Below are positions 13,501-25,203 of a DNA stretch of 64,000 bases, piece after piece (position 1 is the stretch's first letter; the number at the start of each line of letters is the position of its first letter). The notes below the pieces were generated by a model. It was given only the letters and a program-made list of their open reading frames with translations. It did not search any database and was not told the origin of the DNA. The translations under genes and the position numbers were made by a program. The stretch is from Chaetoderma sp. LZ-2023a (lineage: Eukaryota; Mollusca; Caudofoveata; Chaetodermatida; Chaetodermatidae): NCBI GenBank assembly GCA_034401795.1, contig CM067360.1, positions 54,733,768-54,797,767 on the forward strand, given 5' to 3'.

Positions 13501-15601
13501 TGGCTGCCTTCTCTGGTATAGGCCAGTTTTCTTGTTAGATGGTAAGACTGATAGCTTCTGTTTATGATGGTGCATATCTGTGAAGGCATAGGCATTTGAA
13601 GTTTACCCGCCTATTTCATATTATTAGCACATTTCAGATACTACTATATACATATTAGTTTATGAAATATGCTAATAATATGAAATAGGTGGGTAAACTT
13701 CAAATGCCTGTGGTGAAGGAACAGCTAAAATATCTGATCACTTAGTCAAAATGTGATACTAAACCTGCTATGTGTGTGAATGATTTTCAGATATATGGGT
13801 TATCCCCAAGGTTTAGCAATTTGTAACAGTTGTTTATGAATGTATAGTACAGATACCTAATGGTACCTGCTTATATTCAAACTAATCTGTACATAAATGA
13901 GGTCAACTTTCACCATTTGATTCATATTTAGTAGTTACATTAGTTCAGTTTAAGCTTTGAAGTAATCTTATGGCTTCGGACCTCAAACCCACAATCATTT
14001 CTGCTTTACTCATATAAGGAATATCTGAGAGTAAGGACTAGTAATGGAGAAATGAATTAGAATAGCTACTATTTGAACCCAAGGTTTGGCAATTTGTGAC
14101 AGTTGTTTATGAATGTATAGTACAGAGACCTAATGGTACCTGCTTATATTCAAACTAATCTGTACATAAATGAGGTCAACTTTCACCATTTGATTCATAT
14201 TCAGTAGTTACATTAGTTCAGTTTAAGCTTTGAAGTAATCTTATGGCCTCGGACCTCAAACCCACAATCATTTCTGCTTTACTCATATAAGGAATATCTG
14301 AGAGTAAGGACTAGTAATGGAGAAATGAATTAGAATAGCTACTATTTGAACTCCGTAGGAATTACCTCCCTTATCTATTACCGACAAGCCAACATATTAA
14401 GAATCTAGCTCGTCTTATAGAGAAATACTATGGGCGTATTCAGGATTTCTGGAGAGAGGGGGGTTAAATGAAAAGTACATTTTCAATCACCTGCAAGAGA
14501 ATTATGCAAAGGATTGCACACACACGCACGCACGCAAGCACGCACGCACGCAAGCAAGCATGCACGCATACATGTCCGCCTGCCCCACAGCACACATGCA
14601 TGTACGCACCAATGCCTACCCACCCATCCGCCCACATGCACACACAAATGAATATACTCACCATGAGAGCAAGTAAATTCGTTTATCAGTCATGGCTGCC
14701 TTCTCTGGTATAGGCCAGTTTTCTTGTTAGATGGTAATACTGATAGCTTCTGTTTATGATACTGCATATCTGTGAAGGCACAGGCATTTGAAGTTTACCC
14801 GCCTATTTCATATTATTAGCATATTTCAGATACTACTATATACATATTAGTTTATGAAATATGCTAATAATATGAAATAGGTGGGTAACCTTCAAATGCC
14901 TGTGGTGAAGGAACAGCTAGAATATCTGATCACTTAGTCAATATATAATACTAAACCTGCTATGTGTGTGAATGATTTTCGGATATATGGGTTATCTCCA
15001 AGGTTTAGCAATTTGTAACAGTTGTTTATGAATGTATAGTACAGAGACCTAATGGTACCTGCTTATATTCAAACTAATCTGTACATAAATGAGGTCAACT
15101 TTCACCATTTGATTCATATTCAGTAGTTTCATTAGTTCAATTTAGTTTAAGCTTTGAAGTAATCTAAATGGCCTCGGACCTCAATACCGTAATCATTTCT
15201 GCCTTTCTCATATAAGGGATTTCTGGGAGCGAGGATTAGTAACAGTTTCCTACACTAAATAAACAAATTATTGATATTTTACCCTAGTATTGTTTTCTGA
15301 CATGAACCATTCTTAGACACCAAATATTATCTGAATTAGTTTCTGGCACGGAATGTTCTGATGAAAGATATGGAATAATCGCTGAAGAATATGCAACCGG
15401 GAGAGGGAAAATGAATACGAATAGCTAATATTTGAACCCAGTAGGAATTACCTCCCTTATCTATTGCCGACAAGCCAACATTAAGAATCCATAGCTCGTC
15501 ATATAGAGAAATACTATGGGCGGATTCAGGATTTTTGGAGGGAGGGGTTTAAATGAAAATGACAGTTTCAATCACATGCAAGAGAATTATGTGAAGGATT
15601 G

Positions 15602-15817
<216 letters not shown>

Positions 15818-16961
15818 TGTCCGCCTGCCCCTCAGCACACATGCATGCATGCCTCAATGCCTACCCACTAGTTCGCCCACCCGTCCACACGCACACACAA
15901 ATGCATGTACGCACCATGAGAGCAGGTGAATTCATTTATCATTCTCGGCTTCTTTCTCTCGTGTAGGCCAGTTGTCTTGTTAGATGGTAAGGCTGATAGC
16001 TTCTGTTTTTGATGGTGCATATCTGTGAAGGCACAGGCATTTGAAGTTTACCCGCCTATTTCATATTATTAGCATATTTCATATGCTACTATATATATAT
16101 TAGTATATGAAGTATGCTAATAATATGAGATCGGCGGGTAAACTTCAAATGCCTGTGGTGAAGGAACAGCTAACATATATGTTCACTATGTCAATATATG
16201 ATACTAAACCAACTATATGTGTGAATGATTTTCAGATATCTGGGTTATCCCCAAGGTTTAGCAATTTGTAACAGTTGTTTATGAATGTATAGTACAGATA
16301 CCTAATGGTACCTGCTTATATTCAAACTAATCTATACATAAATGAGGTCAACTTTCACCATTTGATTCATATTTAGTAGTTACATTAGTTCAGTTTAAGC
16401 TTTGAAGTAATCTTATGGCTTCGGACCTCAAACCCACAATCATTTCTGCTTTACTCATATAAGGAATATCTGAGAGTAAGGACTAGTAATGGAGAAATGA
16501 ATTAGAATAGCTACTATTTGAACCCAAGGTTTGGCAATTTGTGACAGTTGTTTATGAATGTATAGTACAGAGACCTAATGGTACCTGCTTATATTCAAAC
16601 TAATCTGTACATAAATGAGGTCAACTTTCACCATTTGATTCATATTCTGTAGTTACATTAGTTCAGTTTAAGCTTTGAAGTAACCTTATGGCCTCGGACC
16701 TCAAACCCACAATCATTTCTGCTTTACTCATATAAGGAATATCTGAGAGTAAGGACTAGTAATGGAGAAATGAATTAGAATAGCTACTATTTGAACTCCG
16801 TAGGAATTACCTCCCTTATCTATTGCCGACAAGCCAACATATTAAGAATCTAGCTCGTCTTATAGAGAAATACTATGGGCGTATTCAGGATTTCTGGAGA
16901 GAGGGGGGTTAAATGAAAAGTACATTTTCAATCACCTGCAAGAGAATTATGCAAAGGGTTG

Positions 16962-16997
16962 CACACACACACACGCACGCACGCACGTACGTACGTA

Positions 16998-17049
<52 letters not shown>
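16962..17049 (+). repeat. CA/ACGC/ACGT microsatellite
   Basis: This is the microsatellite segment of the monomer starting at 16820. A CA run passes into ACGC units with three ACGT units inside. It is longer than in most monomers but much shorter than the 15602-15817 run. Confidence 0.85.
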
Positions 17050-17681
17050 TATATGTCTGCCTGCCCCTCAGCACACATGCATGCATGCCCCAATGCCTAC
17101 CCACTAGTTCGCCCACACGCACACACAAATGCATGTACGCACCATGAGAGCAGGTGAATTCATTTATCATTCTCGGCTTCTTTCTCTCGTATAGGCCAGT
17201 TGTCTTGTTAGATGGTAAGACTGATAGCTTCTGTTTTTGATGGTGTATATCTGTGAAGGCACAGGCATTTGAAGTTTATCCGCCTATTTCATATTATTAG
17301 CATATTTCATATGCTACTATATATATATTAGTATATGAAGTATGCTAATAATATGAGATCGGCGGGTAAACTTCAAATGCCTGTGGTGAAGGAACAGCTA
17401 AAATATATGTTCACTACGTCAATATATGATACTAAACCAACTATGTGTGAATGATTTTCAGATATCTGGGTTATCTCCAAGGTTTAGCAATTTGTAACAG
17501 TTGTTTATGAATGTATTAGTACAGATACATAATGGTACCTGCTTATATTCCTACTAATCTGTACATAAATGAGGTCAACTTTCACCATTTGATTCATATT
17601 CAGTAGTTACATTAGTTCAGTTTAAGCTTTCAAGTAATCGTATGGTCTCGGACCTCAATCTCACCATTATTTCCGCTTTTC

Positions 17682-17692
17682 TCATATAATGA
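17682..17692 (+). repeat. Target-site duplication, left copy
   Basis: The 11 bases tcatataatga are repeated exactly at 32936-32946. Removing 17693-32935 and one copy restores the ordinary satellite order (ttttctcatataatgaatatctggg, as seen elsewhere in the array), so this marks the insertion point of the LINE. Confidence 0.9.
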
Positions 17693-18107
17693 GAGATGAC
17701 AAAAGAGCGATGTGACAGGAACGTCGGAGTCTGCGGACGTGTTTTGTCTCCGCTCTACGCGCTACGCTTTCCACTCAGCCTTAACTTACGTTACTAAATT
17801 GGATTTATCAGTATTAAAACTTTGAAAATCGCGATGTCGTTAAAGTTATTAATATTATCAATATCTTTAAAGTTTGTGAAGTGGTTAAAGTTGTTAAGGT
17901 TTTTAAAGTTTCTAAAGTTGTTAGGGTTTTAACATGTGCTAAAGTTTAAACGTGATCCTTAATTCAAATGGTTTAAAGATTAACTGTAGTGCTCAAAGTG
18001 ACAGATGTTAATCTTAATCTACGGTAGTTGTTGTCGGTAGTTGATGTCGTGTTGAATACTTTTGGTGCCTCCCTGACATTAAAAAATTTAATGAAAATAT
18101 CCTCACA
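17693..18107 (+). other. LINE 5' leader
   Basis: This 415-bp stretch begins exactly at the target-site duplication. It contains a degenerate run of taaagtt-like units (about 17835-17955, e.g. ttaaagttgttaaggttttt) before the ORF1 start. It should hold the internal promoter expected of LINEs, but I see no recognisable promoter box. Confidence 0.6.
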
Positions 18108-19355
18108 ATGTCAGACCAATCAAAAACCAGAACTAAGCCTTATAAAGGCAAATTTTATGCTGTATCTTGTGGCCAAAAATGTGGCATATTTCTGGACTGG
18201 AACATGTGCAAAGATTCTGTAAATAAATTTCCCTGTGCCAAACACAAATCTTACTCATCACTAGACGAGGCTGTCGAATACATGAACACAAACAATTTCG
18301 TTCACGACGAAATACGGATTTATACAAAGGAGATTGACTCTGGCAAAACACTTAATGACTATTGTGATGACATTAGCGCAGTAGTTCCCCCAGTGGCGCA
18401 ATCAAATAACCCTTGTTTAACCTCAACGGATGTACTAGTTGTTAATGTCGACGATGCTTGTATAAATAATGGTGGATCTGAGGCCCAGGCAGGATATGGT
18501 AATTACTGGGGAATGGAGCACGAGTGGAACGCTGGACATCCAATACCGAATGATGGGAACGTTCCCACCAACAATAGGGCAGAACTATATGCAGCCATTT
18601 TTGCGATAAAACGAGCTACTGCAAACGGATTATCCAATCTCATTATTAGAACAGACAGTGAGTACGTTATCCAAGGTGCTACCAGTTTATATCACGAATG
18701 GACAAAATCAGGGGAACTTAATACGAGAAAAAACTCTGACTTATGGCGCATACTAGACAATATATCGCCCAGTATCACCCTAGAATGGAGGCATGTCAGT
18801 GGTCACAAGGGAGACCCAGGAAACTCCGCAGCAGACAAACTAGCGAATGAAGGAGCTTTAAAGTACGTATGTGGTGACACAACTGTCAGCACACCAGAGA
18901 TACCACATAGTACTATCAACTCGGCATCTAACGTACCAACGGCTAGCAGTATATCCAACACGAGCCCAGCGATACAATCATATAATCCCGACGTAACCGA
19001 GAGTAGTGCATCGATAAACGATACTATTAACAACAAGGCGACAATGACTCACCTTGTCACTGAGGGTAACGGTAGGAAACAGTCTATAAACAGATGTACC
19101 CAGACCGATGCAGTGTCGACCGATCTAGAAACGTTATCAATAGTAACGTCCGGAGTTGAAGAAGCGGTGGCAGAACTTGCAACACCAATCACCACGACAT
19201 CACGTGCGTGCATTGCAATATCAGAGGAGCTAAAACTCTTGAATAGTCGCGTATCTGACATGAACAACAAATCTTCGGTTCCTTACCACGATATAGAGAA
19301 AGCGGTATCTAAGGTTACAGCCCCGTTAGTGTCAGCTGTCCAATCTACGCGCTGA
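18108..19355 (+). CDS. LINE ORF1, N-terminal part: hybrid-binding domain plus RNase H1 domain
   Basis: The 415-residue frame begins at an ATG. Residues about 12-65 (KFYAVSCGQKCGIFLDWN...FPCAKHKSYSSLDEAVEY) match the pattern of the RNase H1 hybrid-binding domain (caulimovirus viroplasmin-like), which binds RNA/DNA hybrids in cellular RNase H1. Residues about 108-250 form an RNase H fold with likely catalytic acids: D in VNVDD, E in NNRAELYA, D in IRTDSEYV, and the HVSGHKGDPGN...ADKLANE segment. It should cleave RNA in RNA/DNA hybrids. A Ser/Thr-rich linker and the start of a coiled coil follow. The frame stops at 19355, but the +1 frame continues the coiled coil directly (Leu-Arg-Ala-Asp-Leu-Ala-Asp), so I infer a one-base frameshift in a longer ORF1 rather than two genes. 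RNase H is usually at the C-terminus of ORF2 in LINEs that have it. Confidence 0.85.
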   Translation: MSDQSKTRTKPYKGKFYAVSCGQKCGIFLDWNMCKDSVNKFPCAKHKSYSSLDEAVEYMNTNNFVHDEIRIYTKEIDSGKTLNDYCDDISAVVPPVAQSNNPCLTSTDVLVVNVDDACINNGGSEAQAGYGNYWGMEHEWNAGHPIPNDGNVPTNNRAELYAAIFAIKRATANGLSNLIIRTDSEYVIQGATSLYHEWTKSGELNTRKNSDLWRILDNISPSITLEWRHVSGHKGDPGNSAADKLANEGALKYVCGDTTVSTPEIPHSTINSASNVPTASSISNTSPAIQSYNPDVTESSASINDTINNKATMTHLVTEGNGRKQSINRCTQTDAVSTDLETLSIVTSGVEEAVAELATPITTTSRACIAISEELKLLNSRVSDMNNKSSVPYHDIEKAVSKVTAPLVSAVQSTR

Positions 19356-20781
19356 TTTAGCCGACAAATTAGCTCAGTTTAATACGCGTATGTGTGACAA
19401 CGCGAATGCAACTAAACTCTACGAGCAAATGGACGCTTCTTTTCGCGCTTGTATTCGCAATTTTCAACAGGAAAATCATTATCTTAGAGATGAGATGGCG
19501 AAGTTCAAAGCAGATATGGCGGTATCAACCAATAACGCCCAACAAATGTATGTTAACCTTAGCAGTGACGTCACTGCATTGCGTCTCCAAATATTAGAAT
19601 TAGCAAATGCGAATAGCAAGCCAGTAAGCAATTATGGTGATTTAGCGCCTCTCGACACGACTAACATACCTGGCAAAGCGTGTACTGGTGACCACGCAGT
19701 CCCACCATTACACCATACATTTCCGCAGCAACAACCTGAAATTCTAACGCAAAACCGATATGCTGGACTCGAGCTGGAGGACATTTCAGACACTGAAAGT
19801 GATGCAATTACGGGGTGTTCTATCGTCAGTGATAATAGAATAAGCAATAGTGTAAATTATTCGATCCCCAACGATAAAACCAACAGAGCTAAAAATGATA
19901 TGCAGCGTGTAAAGCCGGCTATTACAAGAAGTCCTAACAGTAAGCGACATCATAAGTATGGTGTAGCTAGGGAAAGTGTTAAAGGTAGTAGGAGTGAAAG
20001 TGTTAAAGGCCCGTATATTAGTAGAAATCAAAATGCATTTGCAAATGTGAGTCACGCTTACAGATACCATACATATAACTCACGGTGTGATACATATGAG
20101 GATCTAAATAATGGAAATACTAAGCAGTGTATTGAGGTCGATCATAGTGATGCATCTACCAGTAGACACCATACATCTCAACGCGAAACTCGGCGCGGGA
20201 ATCGCCGCCATTCCACATCTGTAGACCAACACCGTGAGTGCGACATTGCGCTGTTTGGCGATTCGATAACCAAATATATTGACCCCGCTAGGATGTTTAC
20301 CAAAATCGGCGCGAAAACAGAAAAGGTGAACGCGGCAACAGTCCAGGCCATTCAAACAGACAAAGTTACACTACACACTAAAGCTGTCATCCTCCAAGTG
20401 GGTATCAACAATCTAAGAGCCCCTAACGCCTGTATCGAGGATGTCGTCAGCGAATACGTAGACTGTTTACATACCATTAAGAAAAACGCGCCTGACTGCA
20501 AATTGTTTGTCTCTAAACTTATCCCATGCGCTGATCCAGTACTTGACCGTAAGAGAAATCTGTTTAACGCTCTACTGTAACGTGAAATAGGGCATAAGTG
20601 TGATCTAATCTTTATAGACCACAGCAATCTGTTACGGAACGGTAAACCTGGTAGGCGGTTCTTCTCAGATGACATCCACTTGAATGGTAGAGAGGGCACC
20701 GCAGTATTCGCGTCTAATATTATAAGAGCAGTTAGTGACGAAATTAAGTCCGTTGAAAAGCTGAGATACGAGGACTTTTAG
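19356..20781 (+). pseudogene. LINE ORF1, C-terminal part: coiled coil plus SGNH (esterase-like) domain, with internal stop
   Basis: This frame (first ATG at 19390) continues ORF1 after the frameshift. It opens with a coiled coil (to about 19620), then a low-complexity linker with basic and Ser-rich parts. An SGNH hydrolase-like domain runs from about 20235: block I GDSI in IALFGDSITKY, block III VGINNLR in place of GxND, and block V DDIHLNG. An in-frame TAA at 20578-20580 separates blocks III and V. The same frame continues open for 66 codons to the natural stop at 20781, so this is one broken gene. SGNH domains are known in ORF1 of CR1-like LINEs, where their substrate is not settled. ORF1 proteins usually bind RNA and assist retrotransposition. 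This copy cannot make the full ORF1 protein without recoding. Confidence 0.8.
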
Positions 20782-21179
20782 TAGTCTATTTGCTGCTGAT
20801 GTTTTTATTATAAATTATTATAAAAGAGAAAGGCCTAATACCATAATTATGCACTGGTATATAGGCATGCACATAATTGTACAGTTTTACTAGTTATATC
20901 ATGCCAAGTATAATTATTACTATCACAATACATTCGGATCCTGAATGTATACGCCCATTATAGTATGCGTATGCAGTAAACTTGACTAAAGCGACCACTA
21001 CACGCACCATTAGTGGCTATTCAAAATATAAGGTGAGTGTTTTTTCAAGACGTGTGATTTTGCAATTACCCGTCTTGAAAAACTATCATCGTCTGGTCCC
21101 AGCAACAGATGGTCACTATAGACAGATTTAACTGTACGCCTTTAATCACTAATAGCGCCCCCTGAATACTATCGCTATC
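20782..21179 (+). other. Spacer between LINE ORF1 and ORF2, with hairpin
   Basis: The 398-bp spacer has no convincing frame. At 21040-21083 it holds a strong inverted repeat: arm tttttcaagacg, an ~18-base loop, and arm cgtcttgaaaaa. The hairpin ends about 100 bases before the ORF2 ATG and could affect ORF2 translation; that role is inference. Confidence 0.6.
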
Positions 21180-23319
21180 ATGCACTCGCCAAAGTCAACG
21201 TTGTCCATATGTTCGTGGAACGTACAGGGGTTAATACAGAACACTCTTGCTGGCTACCCAGTAAACAAACTTCATATGCGGTCTGTAAAAGAGGATCTAT
21301 GTAAATACGATTTAATATGCCTAACTGAAACACATACTGATACTAAAAGTGATATTTCTTTGAATGGATTTGAACTAATCTCGCAAATTGACCGACCAAA
21401 GCATAGCAAAGCGCGACATGCCAGTGGCGGCATTTGTATTTTAGCAAAGGAATCCCTCAAGCATGGTATTAAAGAGATTAAATCATCTAATGAAATTGTT
21501 TGGGCTAAAATGGACAGATTTACATTTGGACTGGCTAAAGATATATATATTGCTGTTGTTTACCTACCTCCTGAAAACATAACCTATTCAATGAGAAACA
21601 ATCTCGATCTGTTCCCGACACTCGAGCATGACATAGCATCATTTTCTCAAGAGGGTTCTGTATTAATCTGCGGCGACTTTAATGCTAGATGTGGGAAATC
21701 TCCAGATTTTGTCCCTGATGAGTGTGATTTATCGGTTTACCTACCCGACTGTGAAATTGTAGGCCCGCCATCAACCCATGTCAGAAATAGAAATACACAA
21801 GATACTAAATCCCCAAATAATTACGGGAAAATGCTATTAGATCTATGTATCGGGACCGGACTACGAATTGTTAATGGCAGGACACTTGGTGATTTGTTTG
21901 GAAAATTTACATGTCACAAATATAATGGTAGCAGCGTAATCGATTACTTTCTGATGGATGTCGATATGCTATCTTCAATTGTCTATTTTAAAGTGGAGCC
22001 TCTAGAACTAGCTTCAGATCATTGTAAATTATCTCTTCAGCTATCAGTGAATGACATGCCAAGTGGACTGCCAAGTAGCAGCTCACATAATAGAGACGTA
22101 ACCGCACCCAGACCCCTCCCTGCTAAATATATCTGGTCAGACGTATCAAAACAGAAATTCATCGATGTATGCAACAATATTGATACAAAGAGAGAAGTTG
22201 ATAGCATAATTAAATCAATGAACTTCATAGATGATAATAGCAGTACAGATCTGGGGGTGGCGCTATCTAGCATAAATCACCTATATTGCTCAATTGCGGA
22301 TAGATCCCTTCGTAAAATCTTACACAACGCCAAGCGGCCGAAGAGAACATGTAAAAGGAAATGGTTCGACCAATCATGCCTTGACCTGAAACGAACTATT
22401 CGAAATTTGGCAAAAGTATTGTCTAAAAATCCGAATAATCAGAACCGCTCCCAGTATTTCTTAAAGCTAAAGTGTTATAAAAAACTCATAAAGTATAAAA
22501 AGAATATTTATATCAAAAATATAATAAGCCAAATGAACACTAGCCAAAACAATAGCTCTTCATACTGGAAATTACTAAAGGAATTTAGAAACACCAACAG
22601 CCCACCTGATGAAAGCTTCATTACCGCAGACAGATGGTTCGATCATTTTCGCCATGGAAGCAAGCCATGTAAGTCCTGGAAGACATTAATTGATAGATTG
22701 CAAGATAAATTAAGCAAGTTGGAGAATGTACCATCTTTCTGCGAAATGGACTTTAAAATCACCGAGCTCGAAATAAATAATGCAGCAAAATGCTTGAAAA
22801 ATAACAAATCGGCGGGCGGTGATAGGATCAGCAATGAGATGATAATCCATAGCCTACCGGTTACATCTATGGCTTTGTGTAAACTGTTTAATCGAATATT
22901 TACGTCCGGAAATTTTCCGAAATCGTGGTCATCTGGTATTATAACACCAATTCATAAAAAAGGTAGAAAAGATGACCCAAGTTGCTACCGTGGCATCACA
23001 ATAACAAGCTGTCTTGGAAAGTTATTTTGTCTGGTGCTGCAAGCCAGAATTGTGAAATTTCTAGCCGATCACGATATTCTTGCTAATAACCAGATTGGCT
23101 TTAAAGCAGGCTCAAGAACTGCTGATCACGTATTAACTGTAAAAGCGCTTATCGAAACTTATACAAAGCCGTCTAGTAAACATAAGCGTAAGACAGGGAA
23201 TTATTTATACGCCTGTTTTGTTGACTTTAAACAAGCATTCGATTCTGTCCTGCATGAAGCGCTGTTTTGTAAATTACTGAGTCATGGAATTAGTGGCTAT
23301 ATGTATAAAACCATCAGAA
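21180..23319 (+). pseudogene. LINE ORF2, 5' part: endonuclease and first half of reverse transcriptase
   Basis: The frame starts at ATG 21180 and is open to the DIRS insertion. Residues about 8-285 are an endonuclease/exonuclease/phosphatase domain: CSWNVQGL, LTETHTD (catalytic Glu), CGDFNAR, IDYFLMD and ASDHCKLS. It should nick target DNA to prime reverse transcription. From about residue 540 the reverse transcriptase begins: SAGGDRISNEMI, ITPIHKKGRKDDPSCYRGIT, QIGFKAGSRTADHVL, and FVDFKQAFDSV, the first catalytic Asp motif. The frame runs into the DIRS left end; the natural continuation is at 30380. The two halves join in frame with no lost codon, giving a total of about 1190 residues. No other break was seen in this half. 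Confidence 0.85.
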
Positions 23320-23356
23320 TGCAGGAAATGTCAATTTCCCTTTCTCCGAGATCTAA

Positions 23357-23513
23357 CAATACTCACCATTCTGTTACTTCTGATATACAGCTGGCTCTGA
23401 CAGCGGCTCTAGGACTATAGACTTAGAAAGCTTTACCGACTCCTGGGAACCGGGTACTCGGCTCCCAACTGCCGAGTACCCGCTTACCATAGAGCTCATA
23501 TTGTTTGCATAGC
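23357..23513 (+). repeat. DIRS inverted terminal repeat, left (element 3' end)
   Basis: These ~157 bp are the near-perfect reverse complement of 30210-30367, with only a small indel near the inner end (gctcatattg against gctcattcttg). Inside is a perfect hairpin at 23451-23482: stem cgggtactcggc with gccgagtacccg around an 8-base loop. Confidence 0.92.
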
Positions 23514-23567
23514 CACCAAACAAGAGAAAACTATGGCTTGCCTCCGTGGGGCTGGGAGGCTGGGTCC

Positions 23568-23670
23568 GTAACAGAATGGTGAGTATTGTTAGATCTCGGA
23601 GAAAGGGAAATTGACATTTCCTGCATTCTCCTTCGATCAATACTCACCATTCTGTTACTTCTGATATACA
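23568..23670 (+). repeat. DIRS internal complementary region
   Basis: Bases 23568-23626 are the reverse complement of the element left end (about 23319-23377), and bases from about 23625 to 23670 are the reverse complement of the right end (30336-30379). The two outer ends are therefore represented here joined together, as in DIRS-1, where this region is thought to template completion and circularisation of the cDNA. Confidence 0.88.
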
Positions 23671-24170
23671 CCAGATTTGATCAGTAACCTGGTGGGAAGG
23701 GGCAAGCCATACATGCTAATTTTGCCCCTTGGAGAAAGATTTTAGACTTCAAACTTGACTAACGGAGACCTAAAAAGGACCGTCAAGTTTACGGAACCGA
23801 ATCACATTCGCGTCACAGCTCCCCCCCCCTTTTTCCTCCTAAGAAAAGGGAGAGAACTAACGAACATGTATCTCGCCTGAAAACACCAATATGCCAAGAG
23901 GGTTAACTACTCCCTGCATATCGCTTGTATTAGCCTGGGAATGAGCATGAATATATACGATGAATGAACATGATACATATACATAATACAAAAAACTCTC
24001 ACTTGTTGAATTACCTTATGATAACAGGACTTCAGACGTACCGCCTACAACCATTCACCGGTTCGGCCATCAGTGACACAATCTGGTTGACATCCTCTCG
24101 CCTGACCATGCCTGCTTTAGGTTCTTTTCTTACCGAAGTGAGAAAAGGGGAAAAGCAGTGTGGTCACTAA
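23671..24170 (+). other. DIRS 3' non-coding region
   Basis: The 500 bp between the internal complementary region and the end of the recombinase frame contain no supported gene. A C8/T5 homopolymer stretch lies near 23822-23835. The plus-strand 68-codon frame at 23964-24170 shows no family features. Confidence 0.5.
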
Positions 24171-25203
24171 CTATCGTTTCAAAACAGCTAAAGCGAGTGG
24201 ATTGGCTGAGTCTGACACATCCCTCATATAGTAATCCGTGAATGAGGACTCACAGTGCCATTGTGCAACGGCCATGATGTCCTATAACGGAACACCATTG
24301 TAAAGGGCGGTCGAGGCGGCTATTCCTCTGACATTGTCTGCCCTTACGCCTTGCACCTGGTGCCCAGTCGCCATCTCGTGAGTAGTCTGAATGCATTCGA
24401 CCACCCAACGAGAGATAGTATCCATGGATGCGGCGCCATAAGACTTTTTATGGCAGATCCACAGATGTCTATCGTTCGACCGTAACGAGTCAGTCCGTTT
24501 CTTGTACTTAGTCAAAGCACGGACCGGGCACCAGACACTGGCATCACGATCAAACCTAGTTAACTTCGGTATAAAGATCGGTTTGCCGGGATATCTCAAA
24601 GATTGGTTCTTTGACATAACCTCTGCTCTTGGCAGAAGACGCAGACCTTCTCCAGAAACAATAAATCGGTTCCTCTCTGCCGAAAGCGCATGGATCTCAC
24701 TGCGCCTTTTAGCTGAGGAAGCTGCCAATAGAAAAACCGCCTTTAGAGTCAAATGCTTTAGACTAGCCGAACGCAACGGTTCGAAAGGGTGCTTGGCCAG
24801 TACATTAAGCACTAAAGATAGACTCCAGGCTGGAATGACTACCGGTTGTCTCGGTCGGAGATTGCTCATTCCCTCAACATCACATTTAACTGGGCCACCT
24901 CTGGACTATCCCTGTTGGCTAGACAAGGGATAAATGATGCCAAAGCTGACTTGTATCCAGCAACTGTGACGGGAGCTAGTCCTCAAAAGAACAGCTCACA
25001 GAGAAAGTCTGCTATTTGCTGATAGTGGATTGAAAGGTATCAATACCCTTTTCTTCACACCAGTCTGCAAATCTGTTAACCTTGTTGTTATATGACTTGA
25101 AGGTTGACCTACTTCTCGCAGCCGCGATGAAATCAGCAGCCTGTCGAGAAAAGCCTTCCGACGTGGAACGTTGTTTGATAACATCCACGCAGTCATTGAA
25201 CAT
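24171..25203 (-). pseudogene. DIRS tyrosine recombinase (integrase), broken
   Basis: Read on the minus strand. An N-terminal core-binding helical domain (AADFIAAARSRSTFKSYNNK...FADWCEEKG, then IADFLCEL and TVAGYKSALASF in a shifted frame) is followed by the catalytic domain at 24869-24171. Visible catalytic-region motifs are Arg in AKRRSEIHALS, the box GVRADNVRGIAAS, the segment AQWHCESSFT, and the likely nucleophile Tyr in DYYMRD. The gene is broken by frameshifts and stops around 24870-25014 and by an in-frame TAG at 24282-24284. Beyond that stop the same frame holds the last ~37 codons including the Tyr, ending at 24171. In related DIRS recombinases the Arg-box is preceded by His; Asp-Asn here suggests that residue is lost too. 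An intact enzyme would integrate the circular cDNA. Confidence 0.85.

Noticed and set aside
24502..24933. 143-codon plus-strand frame
   Set aside because: It is antisense to the DIRS tyrosine recombinase, whose conserved motifs are on the minus strand.
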